64,000 nt of DNA, taken from Pedobacter cryoconitis (GTDB taxonomy: Bacteria > Bacteroidota > Bacteroidia > Sphingobacteriales > Sphingobacteriaceae). This document shows, in pieces, positions 17,755-26,139 of the stretch (position 1 is the stretch's first letter; each line of letters opens with the position of its first letter). A model generated the notes under the pieces. It was not told the DNA's origin. It searched no databases and saw only the letters and a list, made by a program, of their open reading frames with translations. Position numbers and translations under genes: made by a program. The DNA is taken from assembly GCF_014200595.1 (NCBI RefSeq), contig NZ_JACHCG010000005.1:124001-188000 (forward strand), written 5' to 3'.

Positions 17755-17787
17755 GAGTACTCGGACAGTACTCAGGCAGTACCCGGC
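17755..17787. repeat. Three tandem 11-bp units (AGTACTCGG-like)
   Basis: GAGTACTCGGA, CAGTACTCAGG and CAGTACCCGGC follow each other with an 11-base period. The AGTACT core is itself palindromic. Confidence 0.75.
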
Positions 17788-18024
17788 CGATGTAGAGTTA
17801 TTATTTAGCTATTTTGAATTTATTTACTAACAGCCCGGCCTTGTTTAGGCTGAGTCATTCCCATGCAAATTGAAAGCTTTCAGCGCAACTTCCAGAGCCA
17901 TAAGAGCATCCGTGATAGCAAAGACTTTCTGTTTAGCGTGTCAAAAATTTATGCTTAAAAAAGAGCCTGCTCCACAAGTTGATGACTTGATCCCTTTTTT
18001 GCTTGAAGTCATTTTCAGCTAGAA

Positions 18025-18064
18025 AAAAAGCCAGCATATTCCTGATCGGATATGCTGGCTTTTT
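18025..18064. terminator. Bidirectional hairpin terminator after ssb
   Basis: AAAAAGCCAGCATAT (18025-18039) and ATATGCTGGCTTTTT (18050-18064) form a perfect 15-bp stem with a 10-base loop. It lies 41 bases beyond the ssb stop codon on the minus strand. Confidence 0.88.
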
Positions 18065-18105
18065 ATAAAATGTTAAACAAAAATCAGGCTACGCTATAAA
18101 TGACT

Positions 18106-18531
18106 TTAAAAAGGCAAATCACCCGAGATGCCATCTGCATCCAGGTAATCATTTTCACTTTTAGGCGTACTGTTAGTCGTTACCGGTGTATTTTCGAAAT
18201 CGCTTTTCCTGCCCAGAATTGTAAAATTCTCAGCCACGACTTCAGTTACATATTTTTTTATCTTCTCCCGGTCTTCAAATGACCGTGTACGTAGTTTTCC
18301 TTCTATATAAACGAGTTTCCCCTTTTGCAGATACTTTGACGCCACTTCAGCTAAACCCCTCCATAACACAATGTTATGCCACTCTGTTTGTTCTATGCGT
18401 TTTCCATCTTTATTATAAGTTTCTGATGTAGCCAGCGGAAAGCTTGCAACGGTGACACCACCGTCTAGGTGACGGACTTCAGGATCCTTCCCTAAATGTC
18501 CAACTAAAATTACTTTGTTAATACCTGACAT
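18106..18531 (-). CDS. ssb: Single-stranded DNA-binding protein
   Basis: A 141-residue SSB. The OB fold is evident in NKVILVGHLGKDPEVRHLDGG, ASFPLATSETY, TEWHNIVLWRGLAEVASKYLQKG and VYIEGKLRTRSFED. The C-terminal tail DADGISGDLPF keeps the hydrophobic-acidic end that recruits partner proteins, although it is less acidic than DDDIPF. It starts 14 bases after mutY on the same strand, so the two DNA-maintenance genes are co-transcribed. SSB protects single-stranded DNA in replication, repair and recombination. The genome probably carries another ssb; this one is short. Confidence 0.93.
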   Translation of the reverse strand: MSGINKVILVGHLGKDPEVRHLDGGVTVASFPLATSETYNKDGKRIEQTEWHNIVLWRGLAEVASKYLQKGKLVYIEGKLRTRSFEDREKIKKYVTEVVAENFTILGRKSDFENTPVTTNSTPKSENDYLDADGISGDLPF

Positions 18532-18545
18532 GAATTTGGAGTTTA

Positions 18546-19595
18546 CTATTTGTTAAAATAGAAGTTAATAAATTTGGTTAGAATTTTCGGTTGTGGCAGC
18601 TGATCCAAATCGGCCCAAGTGACCCAATTCGCTTCTGCGCTAATATTAAAGTTAATGATATAATTATCTAAACCAAAAAATTGAACGTATATAATTTGGT
18701 GTGTTAATAAATGTTTCACTTGCATCAGCGGCCGGATAACAACAGCTGATCCAAAATTTTGTTTAACTTTTTCCGTAAACTCCTCATGATTAACATCAGC
18801 TTCCGTTAAAGTTTCTATGCTGGGAAAATCATACAAATGCTGCCAGATATCCTCCAAAATCCTTTTATTAACGAGTACTTTATCGTCATTTTCGCAAATA
18901 AAATAATTAATATAACGCGTTCTGACCTTCACAGTTTTGAGCTTAACCGGAAGAACCGGAACCAGATTATTGTTTTTTGCATAACAGGAAAGCACTAACG
19001 GACAAATTTCGCAATCAGGAGATTTAGGCTTACACTGCAAAGCACCAAATTCCATAATCGCCTGATTATACAAGGCCGGATCCTGCTCACTAATCAAAGA
19101 TTGTGCAAGTTCAGAGAATTGTTTTTTGCCAGAAGTACTATTAATCGGCGTACTGATTCCAAAATATCTTGAGAGTACGCGAAACACATTCCCGTCTAAA
19201 ACCGCCATCGGTTCACCAGAAGAAAAGGAAGAAATTGCAGCTGCTGTATATTCACCAACACCTTTAAGTTTGATCAGTTCCCGATAGCTGACAGGAAAAA
19301 TTCCGCCATATAAATCCATAATCTGACGCGCTGTAAACAACATATTTCTACCGCGTGAATAATACCCCAACCCCTGCCAAAGCTTCAGAACCTGTGTTTC
19401 TGTAGCAGCAGCGAAATCTGCAACAGTAGGGTATGCTTCCAGAAAACGGTTAAAATAAGGCAAGCCCTGCTCTACCCTTGTTTGCTGTAAAATGATCTCT
19501 GATAACCAGATAATATAGGGATCTTGCGTATGTCTCCAGGGGAGATTTCTTTTATTAACCAGATACCAGCTGGTAAGCTCTTGCTGAAATGCCAT
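18546..19595 (-). CDS. mutY: A/G-specific adenine glycosylase
   Basis: A 349-residue MutY, which removes adenine mispaired with 8-oxoguanine. The HhH-GPD domain shows LPWRHTQDPYIIWLSEIILQ with the catalytic glutamate, LKGVGEYTAAAISSF (helix-hairpin-helix) and VLDGNVFRVLSR with the catalytic aspartate. Four cysteines in CKPKSPDCEICPLVLSC bind the iron-sulphur cluster. The C-terminal third is the NUDIX-like domain that recognises 8-oxoguanine (NKRILEDIWQHLYDFPSIE). A -7 element ends 5 bases before the ATG, so the mRNA is probably leaderless. First gene of mutY-ssb. Confidence 0.95.
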   Translation of the reverse strand: MAFQQELTSWYLVNKRNLPWRHTQDPYIIWLSEIILQQTRVEQGLPYFNRFLEAYPTVADFAAATETQVLKLWQGLGYYSRGRNMLFTARQIMDLYGGIFPVSYRELIKLKGVGEYTAAAISSFSSGEPMAVLDGNVFRVLSRYFGISTPINSTSGKKQFSELAQSLISEQDPALYNQAIMEFGALQCKPKSPDCEICPLVLSCYAKNNNLVPVLPVKLKTVKVRTRYINYFICENDDKVLVNKRILEDIWQHLYDFPSIETLTEADVNHEEFTEKVKQNFGSAVVIRPLMQVKHLLTHQIIYVQFFGLDNYIINFNISAEANWVTWADLDQLPQPKILTKFINFYFNK

Positions 19596-19600
19596 AACTT

Positions 19601-19608
19601 CAAAAATA
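19601..19608 (-). promoter_or_regulatory. -7 promoter element of mutY-ssb, at the start codon
   Basis: TATTTTTG on the minus strand, followed by AAGTT and the mutY ATG. The expected transcription start falls at or next to the A of the start codon. Confidence 0.6.
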
Positions 19609-19794
19609 CAAGTAATCCATTATTTTGCCGAGTTATAAATTATTATTTTTTCTTGCGCAAAATTCACCAATGTATATTTTGTTATAGCCTGTAGAAATAC
19701 GCTGATCAGGTTAGATTATGTAAAACTTGCAATTCCCTGATACTATTCAAGATAAATAATTGATCTTTTATTTTCCTATCTCATTAAAAAGCAA

Positions 19795-19802
19795 TACTTT
19801 TG
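19795..19802 (+). promoter_or_regulatory. -7 promoter element of the HU-like gene
   Basis: TACTTTTG, an exact TAnnTTTG match, 52 bases before the ATG at 19855. No good -33 box at normal spacing was found. The rest of the 259-base gap is AT-rich without other structure. Confidence 0.6.
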
Positions 19803-19854
19803 CAACCCCAAATCACTTATAATATTAAACACACAACAATTAATAATAGAAAAT

Positions 19855-20157
19855 ATGACTAAGGCAGATATTATTTCAGAAATATCAACGAAAACAGGAA
19901 TTGAAAAGGTAGATGTACAGGAAACCGTTGAGGCGTTTTTCAAAGTAATCAAAAGCAGTATGATCGGTGGCGAAAATGTCTATGTTAGGGGTTTTGGAAG
20001 TTTTGTTGTTAAGAAAAGAGCACAAAAAACTGCCAGAAATATTTCAAAAAACACTGCGATTATTATTCCAGAGCATTTTGTACCAAGTTTCAAACCAGCA
20101 AAAGTTTTTGTTGATAAAGTAAAAAACAATTCAAAAAAACTAAGCGTAGAAGCTTAA
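19855..20157 (+). CDS. HU/IHF family DNA-binding protein
   Basis: A 100-residue histone-like protein. MTKADIISEISTKTGIEKVD is the N-terminal helical body, VYVRGFGSFVVKKRAQKTAR is the family signature (GFGxF then RxxRxARN) and the beta-arm NISKNTAIIIPEHFVPSFKPAK inserts into the minor groove of bent DNA. The arm carries IPEHFVP where HU has IPASKVP, as in Bacteroidota variants. It is probably the first gene of a cluster with the TPR protein, the bS22-like gene and RNase G. Confidence 0.93.
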   Translation: MTKADIISEISTKTGIEKVDVQETVEAFFKVIKSSMIGGENVYVRGFGSFVVKKRAQKTARNISKNTAIIIPEHFVPSFKPAKVFVDKVKNNSKKLSVEA

Positions 20158-20164
20158 TCTGCTT

Positions 20165-21028
20165 ATGATGAACACTATCCGATCTAAACAGACATTAATT
20201 ATCGCAGCAGTAATTCTGCTGGCTGTATTTTTGTTTACAAGAGATATTAAAGGTTTAGTGAAGCCGAAGAAAGAAACATCTGGCGTTCCTGCCGGAGGGC
20301 AACTTACTTCAGCAGGCAGTACAATTAATTTAACAGAGGTCTCGACCGCTGCTAAAAATTCAATTAATGCTAACTTAGCTGCGGAAATCACTACATTGGA
20401 AAATGCGTATAAAACTGCATCTGAAGATCAGAAAGTGAACGCTGCGAAAGTTCTTGCAGAAAAATGGGATGATGTTGAGCAAGCTGTTCCAAGCGCGTTA
20501 TATCTGGAAATCATTGCTGGCAAAGAGCGAAACCTGAATAGCTGGTTAGCTGCTGGTGGCAGATTGATGAAAGCTTTTGACAATACACAGGATAGTTTAA
20601 TATCTCCTGTATTATTACAAAAAGCAAATGCAGCCTATACGAATGCTGTAGCACTGGATTCAACAAATCTTGAAGCTAAAACCGGGTTGGGAATCACTGT
20701 CGTTAATGGCATGGGAGCACCGATGTCGGGTATAGCAATGTTGCTGGACGTCATTAAAAAAGATCCTGATAACTTAAAAGCAAACATGAGCTTAGGAACT
20801 TTTGCGATAAAATCCGGACAATTTGACAAAGCAATAACCAGGTTCAATGGTATAATTGCCAAAAAGCCTTCACCAGATGCTTATTTCTATCTGGCTACAG
20901 CTTATGAGAACCTGGGTAAAAACAAAGAAGCTGTTGAGGCTTACCTGAACAGTAAAAAATTGGCAGCAAATCCAACCTTATCTAATTTCATTGATAAGAA
21001 AGTGGCAGAGCTAAAAACCAAAAACTAA
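20165..21028 (+). CDS. Membrane-anchored TPR-repeat protein
   Basis: A 287-residue protein with one N-terminal membrane segment (about 10-24, TLIIAAVILLAVFLF) and no cleavable signal, so the rest faces the periplasm. After a linker, tetratricopeptide repeats occupy roughly residues 150-280. The clearest are DNLKANMSLGTFAIKSGQFD followed by KAITRF, and PDAYFYLATAYENLGKNKEA. It starts 7 bases after the HU-like gene, so it is co-transcribed. TPRs mediate protein contacts; the partner is unknown. The start could be the ATG at 20165 or the adjacent one at 20168. Confidence 0.8.
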   Translation: MMNTIRSKQTLIIAAVILLAVFLFTRDIKGLVKPKKETSGVPAGGQLTSAGSTINLTEVSTAAKNSINANLAAEITTLENAYKTASEDQKVNAAKVLAEKWDDVEQAVPSALYLEIIAGKERNLNSWLAAGGRLMKAFDNTQDSLISPVLLQKANAAYTNAVALDSTNLEAKTGLGITVVNGMGAPMSGIAMLLDVIKKDPDNLKANMSLGTFAIKSGQFDKAITRFNGIIAKKPSPDAYFYLATAYENLGKNKEAVEAYLNSKKLAANPTLSNFIDKKVAELKTKN

Positions 21029-21064
21029 TAAACAGATTTATAAAAATATTTAAACCTTACAATT

Positions 21065-21154
21065 ATGCCAAGCGGTAAAAAAAGAAAAAGACATAAAATG
21101 GCCACCCACAAACGTAAAAAGCGTTTAAGAAAAAACAGACATAAGAAAAAATAG
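21065..21154 (+). CDS. bS22/mS38-like (AURKAIP1/COX24 domain) small ribosomal protein
   Basis: A 29-residue, extremely basic protein (about 20 Lys/Arg/His) starting MPSGKKRKRHKMATHKRKK and ending in RHKKK. It matches from memory the tiny AURKAIP1/COX24-domain proteins annotated in Bacteroidota, relatives of mitochondrial mS38 and of mycobacterial bS22, which sit near the decoding centre of the small subunit. It lies between the TPR gene and RNase G, and a very strong hairpin terminator follows 12 bases after the stop. Ribosomal location is inferred from family knowledge. Confidence 0.85.
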   Translation: MPSGKKRKRHKMATHKRKKRLRKNRHKKK

Positions 21155-21166
21155 ATTTTTCTCCAT

Positions 21167-21228
21167 GATCAACGAATAATAGATACTAAGATTAGTTTTA
21201 GTATCTATTATTCGTTGATCTGTTTTTT
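21167..21228 (+). terminator. Terminator with a 23-bp perfect stem
   Basis: The arm 21167-21189 (GATCAACGAATAATAG, then ATACTAA) is the exact reverse complement of 21198-21220, with an 8-base loop and TGTTTTTT afterwards. The stem is unusually long and AT-rich for a terminator. Confidence 0.85.
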
Positions 21229-21282
21229 ATATATTCAGTCCATGTGTTTAATAAGGGATTCATCCCTTTAAATGTATAGCTT

Positions 21283-22833
21283 TTGGTAAAGGAATTAATT
21301 ATCGATTCGTCTCCTACGGGAGTAACCATAGCTTTGATTGAAGATAAACAACTTGTAGAACTTCATAAAGAACACGTCAACACAAATTACGCCGTAGGCG
21401 ATATTTATTTAGGCCGCATAAAGAAAATTATGCCGGGACTGAATGCTGCGTTTGTTGATGTGGGTTATGAGAAAGATGCTTTTTTGCATTATTTCGATCT
21501 TGGTCCGCAAGTTCAATCTTTATTAAAGCTTACAAAAATTAAGCGGAATGGCACTGTTAGTGGGACGTTATTAGACAATTTAAAGCTTGAAGCCGATATT
21601 AATAAGGCTGGCAAAATATCTGAGGTCGTTTCCAAAAACATGCTTATACCTGTTCAAATAGCTAAAGAGCCTATTTCAACTAAAGGACCGCGTCTAAGCT
21701 CTGATCTTTCTATTGCAGGACGGTACATTGTATTAGTCCCATTTTCTAATGTAATATCAATCTCGAAAAAAATTAAGAGTAATACGGAACGTAATCGCTT
21801 AAAAAAGATTATTGAAAGTATTAAGCCTAAAAACTTCGGTGTGATCATCAGAACAGTTTCTGAAGGTAAAGGGGTTGAAGAATTGCAAAAAGACTTATTG
21901 GATTCTGTCTCTAAGTGGGAAAATTTCATCAAGAAATTACCTGAAGCTGAACCTTCCAAACGTGTTTGGGGTGAGATGGACAGAACGTCTACGTTAATTC
22001 GTGACATTTTAAGTGTTGACTTCACTAATGTTTATGTGAACGATGCAGGCTTGTTTGAAGATATCCGTTCTTACGTGCATGAGATTTCTCCGGAAATGGA
22101 GAAAATAGTAAAACCTTACAAGCACAAGGAACCTATATTCGAGCATTTCGGAATTGAAAAACAAATTAAGAATGGCTTTGGCAAAACCGTAAATCTTGCC
22201 GGCGGAGCTTATCTTGTTGTGGAACATACCGAAGCACTTCACGTGATCGATGTTAACAGTGGTAACAGAACAGCTAATAAAGAAAACCAGGAAGACAACG
22301 CCTTACAGGTAAACAAGGAAGCAGCAAAGGAAATTGCGCGTCAGCTCAGACTACGTGATATGGGTGGTATTGTAGTGATCGATTTTATCGATATGCACAA
22401 ACCAGTAAACCGTAAAATGTTATTTGACTACTTGCGTGAACTGATGTTACTGGATCGTGCTAAACACACTATTCTGCCTCCAAGTAAATTTGGCCTTGTA
22501 CAAATTACGCGTCAGCGTGTTCGTCCTGAGATGAACATTGTGACCAGTGAAGTTTGTCCAATGTGTCACGGTACTGGTGAAATTAAAGCGAGCATCGTTT
22601 TAATGGATGATATTGAAAGTAATATGAACTACATTTTGCGTGAGCAGAATGAAAAAAACATTACGCTTTGTGTACACCCGTATATAGAGGCCTTTATCAA
22701 AAAAGGTATTTACTCCCTGCAATGGAAGTGGTTCTTTAAATTCGGACAGAAAATTAAAGTGAAGGCGGTTCCGTCTTACTTATTAACAGAGTTTCATTTT
22801 ATCTCTTCTAAAGACGAAGAAATAAAGTTGTAA
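21283..22833 (+). CDS. rng: Ribonuclease G / E family endoribonuclease
   Basis: A 516-residue RNase G-type enzyme, cutting single-stranded AU-rich RNA in rRNA maturation and mRNA decay. Landmarks: the S1 domain around VGDIYLGRIKKIMPGLNAAFVD, the catalytic DNase I-like part (LHVIDVNSGNRT with an active-site Asp, then GGIVVIDFIDM with the second), and the zinc-link cysteines in VCPMCHGTG. It lacks the long C-terminal scaffold of RNase E. The start is a TTG giving VKELIIDSSPTG, the conserved N-terminus of relatives. A short inverted repeat AAGGGAT-TC-ATCCCTT (21253-21268) lies in its leader. Confidence 0.93.
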   Translation: MVKELIIDSSPTGVTIALIEDKQLVELHKEHVNTNYAVGDIYLGRIKKIMPGLNAAFVDVGYEKDAFLHYFDLGPQVQSLLKLTKIKRNGTVSGTLLDNLKLEADINKAGKISEVVSKNMLIPVQIAKEPISTKGPRLSSDLSIAGRYIVLVPFSNVISISKKIKSNTERNRLKKIIESIKPKNFGVIIRTVSEGKGVEELQKDLLDSVSKWENFIKKLPEAEPSKRVWGEMDRTSTLIRDILSVDFTNVYVNDAGLFEDIRSYVHEISPEMEKIVKPYKHKEPIFEHFGIEKQIKNGFGKTVNLAGGAYLVVEHTEALHVIDVNSGNRTANKENQEDNALQVNKEAAKEIARQLRLRDMGGIVVIDFIDMHKPVNRKMLFDYLRELMLLDRAKHTILPPSKFGLVQITRQRVRPEMNIVTSEVCPMCHGTGEIKASIVLMDDIESNMNYILREQNEKNITLCVHPYIEAFIKKGIYSLQWKWFFKFGQKIKVKAVPSYLLTEFHFISSKDEEIKL

Positions 22834-22855
22834 AACTCGTGTTCAAAACATAATG

Positions 22856-22892
22856 GAAAAGCCTGGTACTTTAAATAGTAACCGGGCTTTTC
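22856..22892. terminator. Hairpin terminator between rng and a convergent lipoprotein gene
   Basis: GAAAAGCCTGGT (22856-22867) pairs with ACCGGGCTTTTC (22881-22892), 12 bp with one wobble. It can work on both strands. Confidence 0.8.
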
Positions 22893-22919
22893 TATTTATT
22901 CCACAAACCTTAAATTTGA

Positions 22920-23909
22920 TTACCAGTTTGCTGCAACATCCCAGATACCTCTGGAATACCCTGCCACCAATACTTTAGCATGATAATTACCAGTCACAGT
23001 AGCAGTTATATTACCATATGGAGTAGTAACGCTACCAATTCCATATACTAGATTGTTACCATCAGTTTGCGTTAGAAATGGTATACTTCCACTTAGATAT
23101 TTTACCGAATTATCAAAAGTACTATTGTATTGGATCGTATAACTTCCATTAGAGATACTTTTTTCCATCGTTTCACCAGCAGGTCTCCATTTACTACCTT
23201 TGTATTCTTGTTTAATCCTGGTATATAGAACACTCATAGTTCCGAACTGCCCACTACCTTCCACATAGTTCTGGATTTCAAAAATAATTTTGCGTATGCT
23301 TCCCGGATCGTTATCATGCGTAAATTCCTTTTGATATCTTGCATCACCATCATTTTTTCCCAATTGTACACTCATTGTTTTTGTCTGCCCCGATTTAACT
23401 GCCGAATTGCTATTTAAAGCGACATTCCCTGCTTTATAGCTGATCTCGCTTGTAGCAGGATTTTCTTTAATTGCAGCTAGTTTAGCTTCATTTCTACCCG
23501 GAACCATATGTTTTAGCCCTTTATTAAACCAAACAATAGTATCTCCAACCATATATTCGCCTTTTTCGTTAATTACAGCTGCATAGAACTCGGGGAAATC
23601 AAATGTATCCATCAATCCTCCTTCTTCTACTTTACCAGCTCTCAGTGACTTAAACCCTTGCTGACTTTCCCAGTTTTTCAAAAAGTCAGTTCCCTTATTT
23701 TTTATTGAATCCAAAGTTTGATATAGGGCTTTTGTACTAGCAAATTGCAATCTGCCATCCACATTTTTAACAGATTGCCACTGCGAATTACTCACATTAT
23801 CTTTTACTGCTGAACTTCCTTCGTTCTTTTTACACCCCGAAATAATTGTCCCGGAAATTGCAAGAGCTAATAATGCGCCCGTAGACGCTCCTTTAATAGT
23901 TTTTCTCAT
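22920..23909 (-). CDS. Hypothetical secreted lipoprotein
   Basis: A 329-residue predicted lipoprotein. The signal peptide ends in lipobox ISGC (Cys at about 26) followed by KKNEGSS. The mature part is not recognised. It has a helical N-terminal third (TKALYQTLDSIKNKG), a conserved-looking GEYMVGDTIVWFNKG stretch near residue 120, and a beta-rich, Tyr/Asn-rich C-terminus ending in RGIWDVAANW. It is flanked upstream by about 255 bases of very AT-rich DNA with no gene and sits alone between rng and radA. This suggests a lineage-specific insertion. No neighbour suggests its role. Confidence 0.7.
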   Translation of the reverse strand: MRKTIKGASTGALLALAISGTIISGCKKNEGSSAVKDNVSNSQWQSVKNVDGRLQFASTKALYQTLDSIKNKGTDFLKNWESQQGFKSLRAGKVEEGGLMDTFDFPEFYAAVINEKGEYMVGDTIVWFNKGLKHMVPGRNEAKLAAIKENPATSEISYKAGNVALNSNSAVKSGQTKTMSVQLGKNDGDARYQKEFTHDNDPGSIRKIIFEIQNYVEGSGQFGTMSVLYTRIKQEYKGSKWRPAGETMEKSISNGSYTIQYNSTFDNSVKYLSGSIPFLTQTDGNNLVYGIGSVTTPYGNITATVTGNYHAKVLVAGYSRGIWDVAANW

Positions 23910-24164
23910 AAAATATATATTTGATTAAATAATTATTCGCAATGTATTAATATTAAGCAATTAATTATCATAATAAATACAATTAATACACAATTAAAAA
24001 TAAATTATTAATCAATAGAATATCAATAATTATATATAAACAACTATTTATCTTAAATTATATTTTCGGTAAAGAAGCGACCAACAAGCAAATACACTAG
24101 TAATTCAAATGAGCTCTTATTATCCACCGAATTAAGTTAAATTCGTGTTTTAATCTCAAATCAA
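23910..24164. other. Very AT-rich intergenic spacer
   Basis: Between the divergent lipoprotein and radA genes. It consists mostly of A/T runs such as AATTATATATAAAC with no hairpin, ORF or exact -7 element that I can support. A near match TAAATTCG at 24138-24145 might serve radA. Confidence 0.5.
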
Positions 24165-25541
24165 TTGGCTAAAACTAAATCAGCATATTTCTGTCAGAGT
24201 TGTGGGTACGAATCAGCCAAATGGCTTGGAAAGTGCCCATCTTGTAATTCCTGGAATACTTTCGTAGAGGAAGTCATTGAAAAACCAGGAGCCAGTGTTC
24301 CCGCATGGCAGACATCGGGTTCTACGAAAAGATCCAATAAACCTAATAAGATTACTAATATTGCATTTTCTGAGGAAAACAAACTCTCCACCAATGACCT
24401 TGAACTCGACCGTGTACTGGGTGGTGGTTTAGTGGCAGGATCTGTAGTTTTGATCGGAGGTGAACCGGGTATAGGTAAATCGACACTGATGCTGCAACTT
24501 GCATTAAACATCACCGGAAAAAAAGTACTCTATGTCTCAGGCGAAGAAAGTGAACAGCAGATTAAAATGCGTGCAGAAAGGATTACCAGTAATCCAACCG
24601 CAGAATGTTATATCCTTACTGAAACCTCTACACAAAATATATTTAAGCAAATTGAGGTTCTTGAACCCGATATTATTGTAGTAGATTCCATCCAGACACT
24701 ACACTCTTCACATATTGATTCTACTCCGGGCAGTGTTTCACAAGTAAGGGAATGTACTGCCGAATTACTTCGTTTCGCTAAAGAAACGGATACTCCGGTC
24801 TTTTTAATAGGTCATATTACCAAAGATGGGGCGATTGCAGGGCCTAAAATCCTGGAACACATGGTTGACACCGTTTTACAATTTGAAGGCGACAGACATC
24901 ATGTCTACAGAATTCTCCGTTCTATTAAAAACAGATTTGGTGCCGCAGCAGAATTAGGGATTTACGCAATGCACAGCGGCGGGCTCAGACAAGTTTCCAA
25001 TCCTTCGGAAATCCTGCTTTCTCAAAGAGATGAAGAATTAAGCGGGATTGCCATTGCGGCAACATTAGAAGGCGCAAGACCCATGTTAATTGAAACACAG
25101 GCATTGGTTAGCACCGCAGCTTACGGAACGCCTCAGCGGTCAGCTACAGGCTTTGATACCCGAAGGATGAATATGTTGCTTGCCGTACTGGAAAAACGCT
25201 GTGGTTTCAGATTAAGTACCAGGGATGTATTCTTGAATATTGCTGGCGGGATTAAAGTGGAAGATCCAGCAATTGACCTTGCAATTCTTGCAGCTATTAT
25301 TTCATCGCATGAAGATATTTTCATCTCTTCAAAAATCTGTTTTGCAGCAGAAGTTGGCTTATCCGGAGAAATCCGTGCAGTAAACAGGATAGAACAGCGG
25401 ATTGCTGAAGCTGATAAGTTAGGTTTTGAAAGAATTTTTGTTTCTAATTATAACTTAAAAGGCCTGATTACAGACAAATATAAACTGGAGATTACAGGAG
25501 TAAACAAAATTGAAGATGTTTTTTCTTTATTGTTCGGATAA
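24165..25541 (+). CDS. radA: DNA repair protein RadA
   Basis: A 458-residue RadA/Sms, a RecA-like helicase that promotes branch migration in recombination. The N-terminal zinc finger is CQSCGYESAKWLGKCPSC. Walker A is GGEPGIGKST near residue 98, and Walker B is DIIVVDSIQ. The RadA-specific KNRFG motif is in RSIKNRFGAAAELG. The C-terminal Lon-like domain shows GGIKVEDPAIDLAI. The start codon is TTG, giving the expected AKTKSAYFC opening; no ATG in a suitable position exists. Monocistronic or followed by lemA 37 bases downstream. Confidence 0.96.
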   Translation: MAKTKSAYFCQSCGYESAKWLGKCPSCNSWNTFVEEVIEKPGASVPAWQTSGSTKRSNKPNKITNIAFSEENKLSTNDLELDRVLGGGLVAGSVVLIGGEPGIGKSTLMLQLALNITGKKVLYVSGEESEQQIKMRAERITSNPTAECYILTETSTQNIFKQIEVLEPDIIVVDSIQTLHSSHIDSTPGSVSQVRECTAELLRFAKETDTPVFLIGHITKDGAIAGPKILEHMVDTVLQFEGDRHHVYRILRSIKNRFGAAAELGIYAMHSGGLRQVSNPSEILLSQRDEELSGIAIAATLEGARPMLIETQALVSTAAYGTPQRSATGFDTRRMNMLLAVLEKRCGFRLSTRDVFLNIAGGIKVEDPAIDLAILAAIISSHEDIFISSKICFAAEVGLSGEIRAVNRIEQRIAEADKLGFERIFVSNYNLKGLITDKYKLEITGVNKIEDVFSLLFG

Positions 25542-25578
25542 ATTTCAATAGTTTTAATGGAAATCTAATTTATAAAAC

Positions 25579-26139
25579 ATGCTTATCATCGTATTCATTG
25601 TTATCGTACTGATCGCAATTATTGGCATTAGTTTCTATAACTCACTTATTGCGAAAAGAAACCAGGTCAGCAATGCTTTTTCGTCCATTGACGTCATGCT
25701 TAAAAAAAGATATGAACTCATACCAAACCTGGTTGAAACGGTCAAACAATACACAAAATACGAAGAGGGTACGCTGACAAAAATAACTGCATTAAGAAGT
25801 AAAGTAGAAACCGGTCAGCTGAGCAATCAGGAAAAAATCGAACTGGATAAACAAATTGGTACAGCAGTCAATGGAATGATGCTTACAGTGGAGAACTACC
25901 CGGACCTTAAAGCCAATCAGAATTTTCTTAACCTTCAGTCCACCTGGACAGAAAGTGAAGAACAGATTGCAGCTGCCAGAAGAAATTATAACGCTTCAGT
26001 GACTGCTTATAACAATGGGATTATGATGTTTCCGGGAAGTATTTTTGCCGGTATGCTGAATTATCAGCCTTTCCCGGTATTGGAAAATACAGTAGAAGAG
26101 AGAAAAAATATAAGTGCTAAAGACCTATTCAATAATTAA
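25579..26139 (+). CDS. lemA: LemA family protein
   Basis: A 186-residue LemA protein. One N-terminal membrane helix (about 1-20) is followed by the signature NSLIAKRNQVSNAFSSIDV and KKRYELIPNLVETVKQYTKYE, and the long helical bundle ending in NNGIMMFPGSIFAGM. LemA proteins are membrane-anchored with the C-terminal domain outside or in the periplasm; their biochemical role is not established. Its stop codon overlaps the ATG of the DUF3137 gene by one base, indicating translational coupling. Such lemA-DUF3137 pairs are seen in other bacteria. Confidence 0.93.
   Translation: MLIIVFIVIVLIAIIGISFYNSLIAKRNQVSNAFSSIDVMLKKRYELIPNLVETVKQYTKYEEGTLTKITALRSKVETGQLSNQEKIELDKQIGTAVNGMMLTVENYPDLKANQNFLNLQSTWTESEEQIAAARRNYNASVTAYNNGIMMFPGSIFAGMLNYQPFPVLENTVEERKNISAKDLFNN

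Larger units (their letters stand above)
17208..18024. other. Long gene-poor intergenic region with short tandem repeats
   Basis: About 800 bases with no conventional gene. It holds a possible 50-codon ORF (17295-17447, minus), a 10-bp tandem repeat (17514-17563), a 12-base direct repeat TTTCAACTAGTT at 17596-17607 and 17686-17697, and an 11-bp tandem repeat (17755-17787). A 31-codon ORF (17863-17958, plus) is of doubtful meaning. I could not recognise a decayed gene or an RNA family in it. Confidence 0.7.

Noticed and set aside
17514..17787. CRISPR array
   Set aside because: The tandem units are 10-11 bp with no unique spacers between them and no cas genes are in the window.
17863..17958. 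31-codon ATG frame in the long gap
   Set aside because: Too short, no promoter or leader features, and the composition is not distinctive. I note it only as part of the gap.
18100..18282. Plus-strand frame opposite ssb
   Set aside because: Antisense to the conserved OB fold and hydrophobic by reading-frame shadow only.
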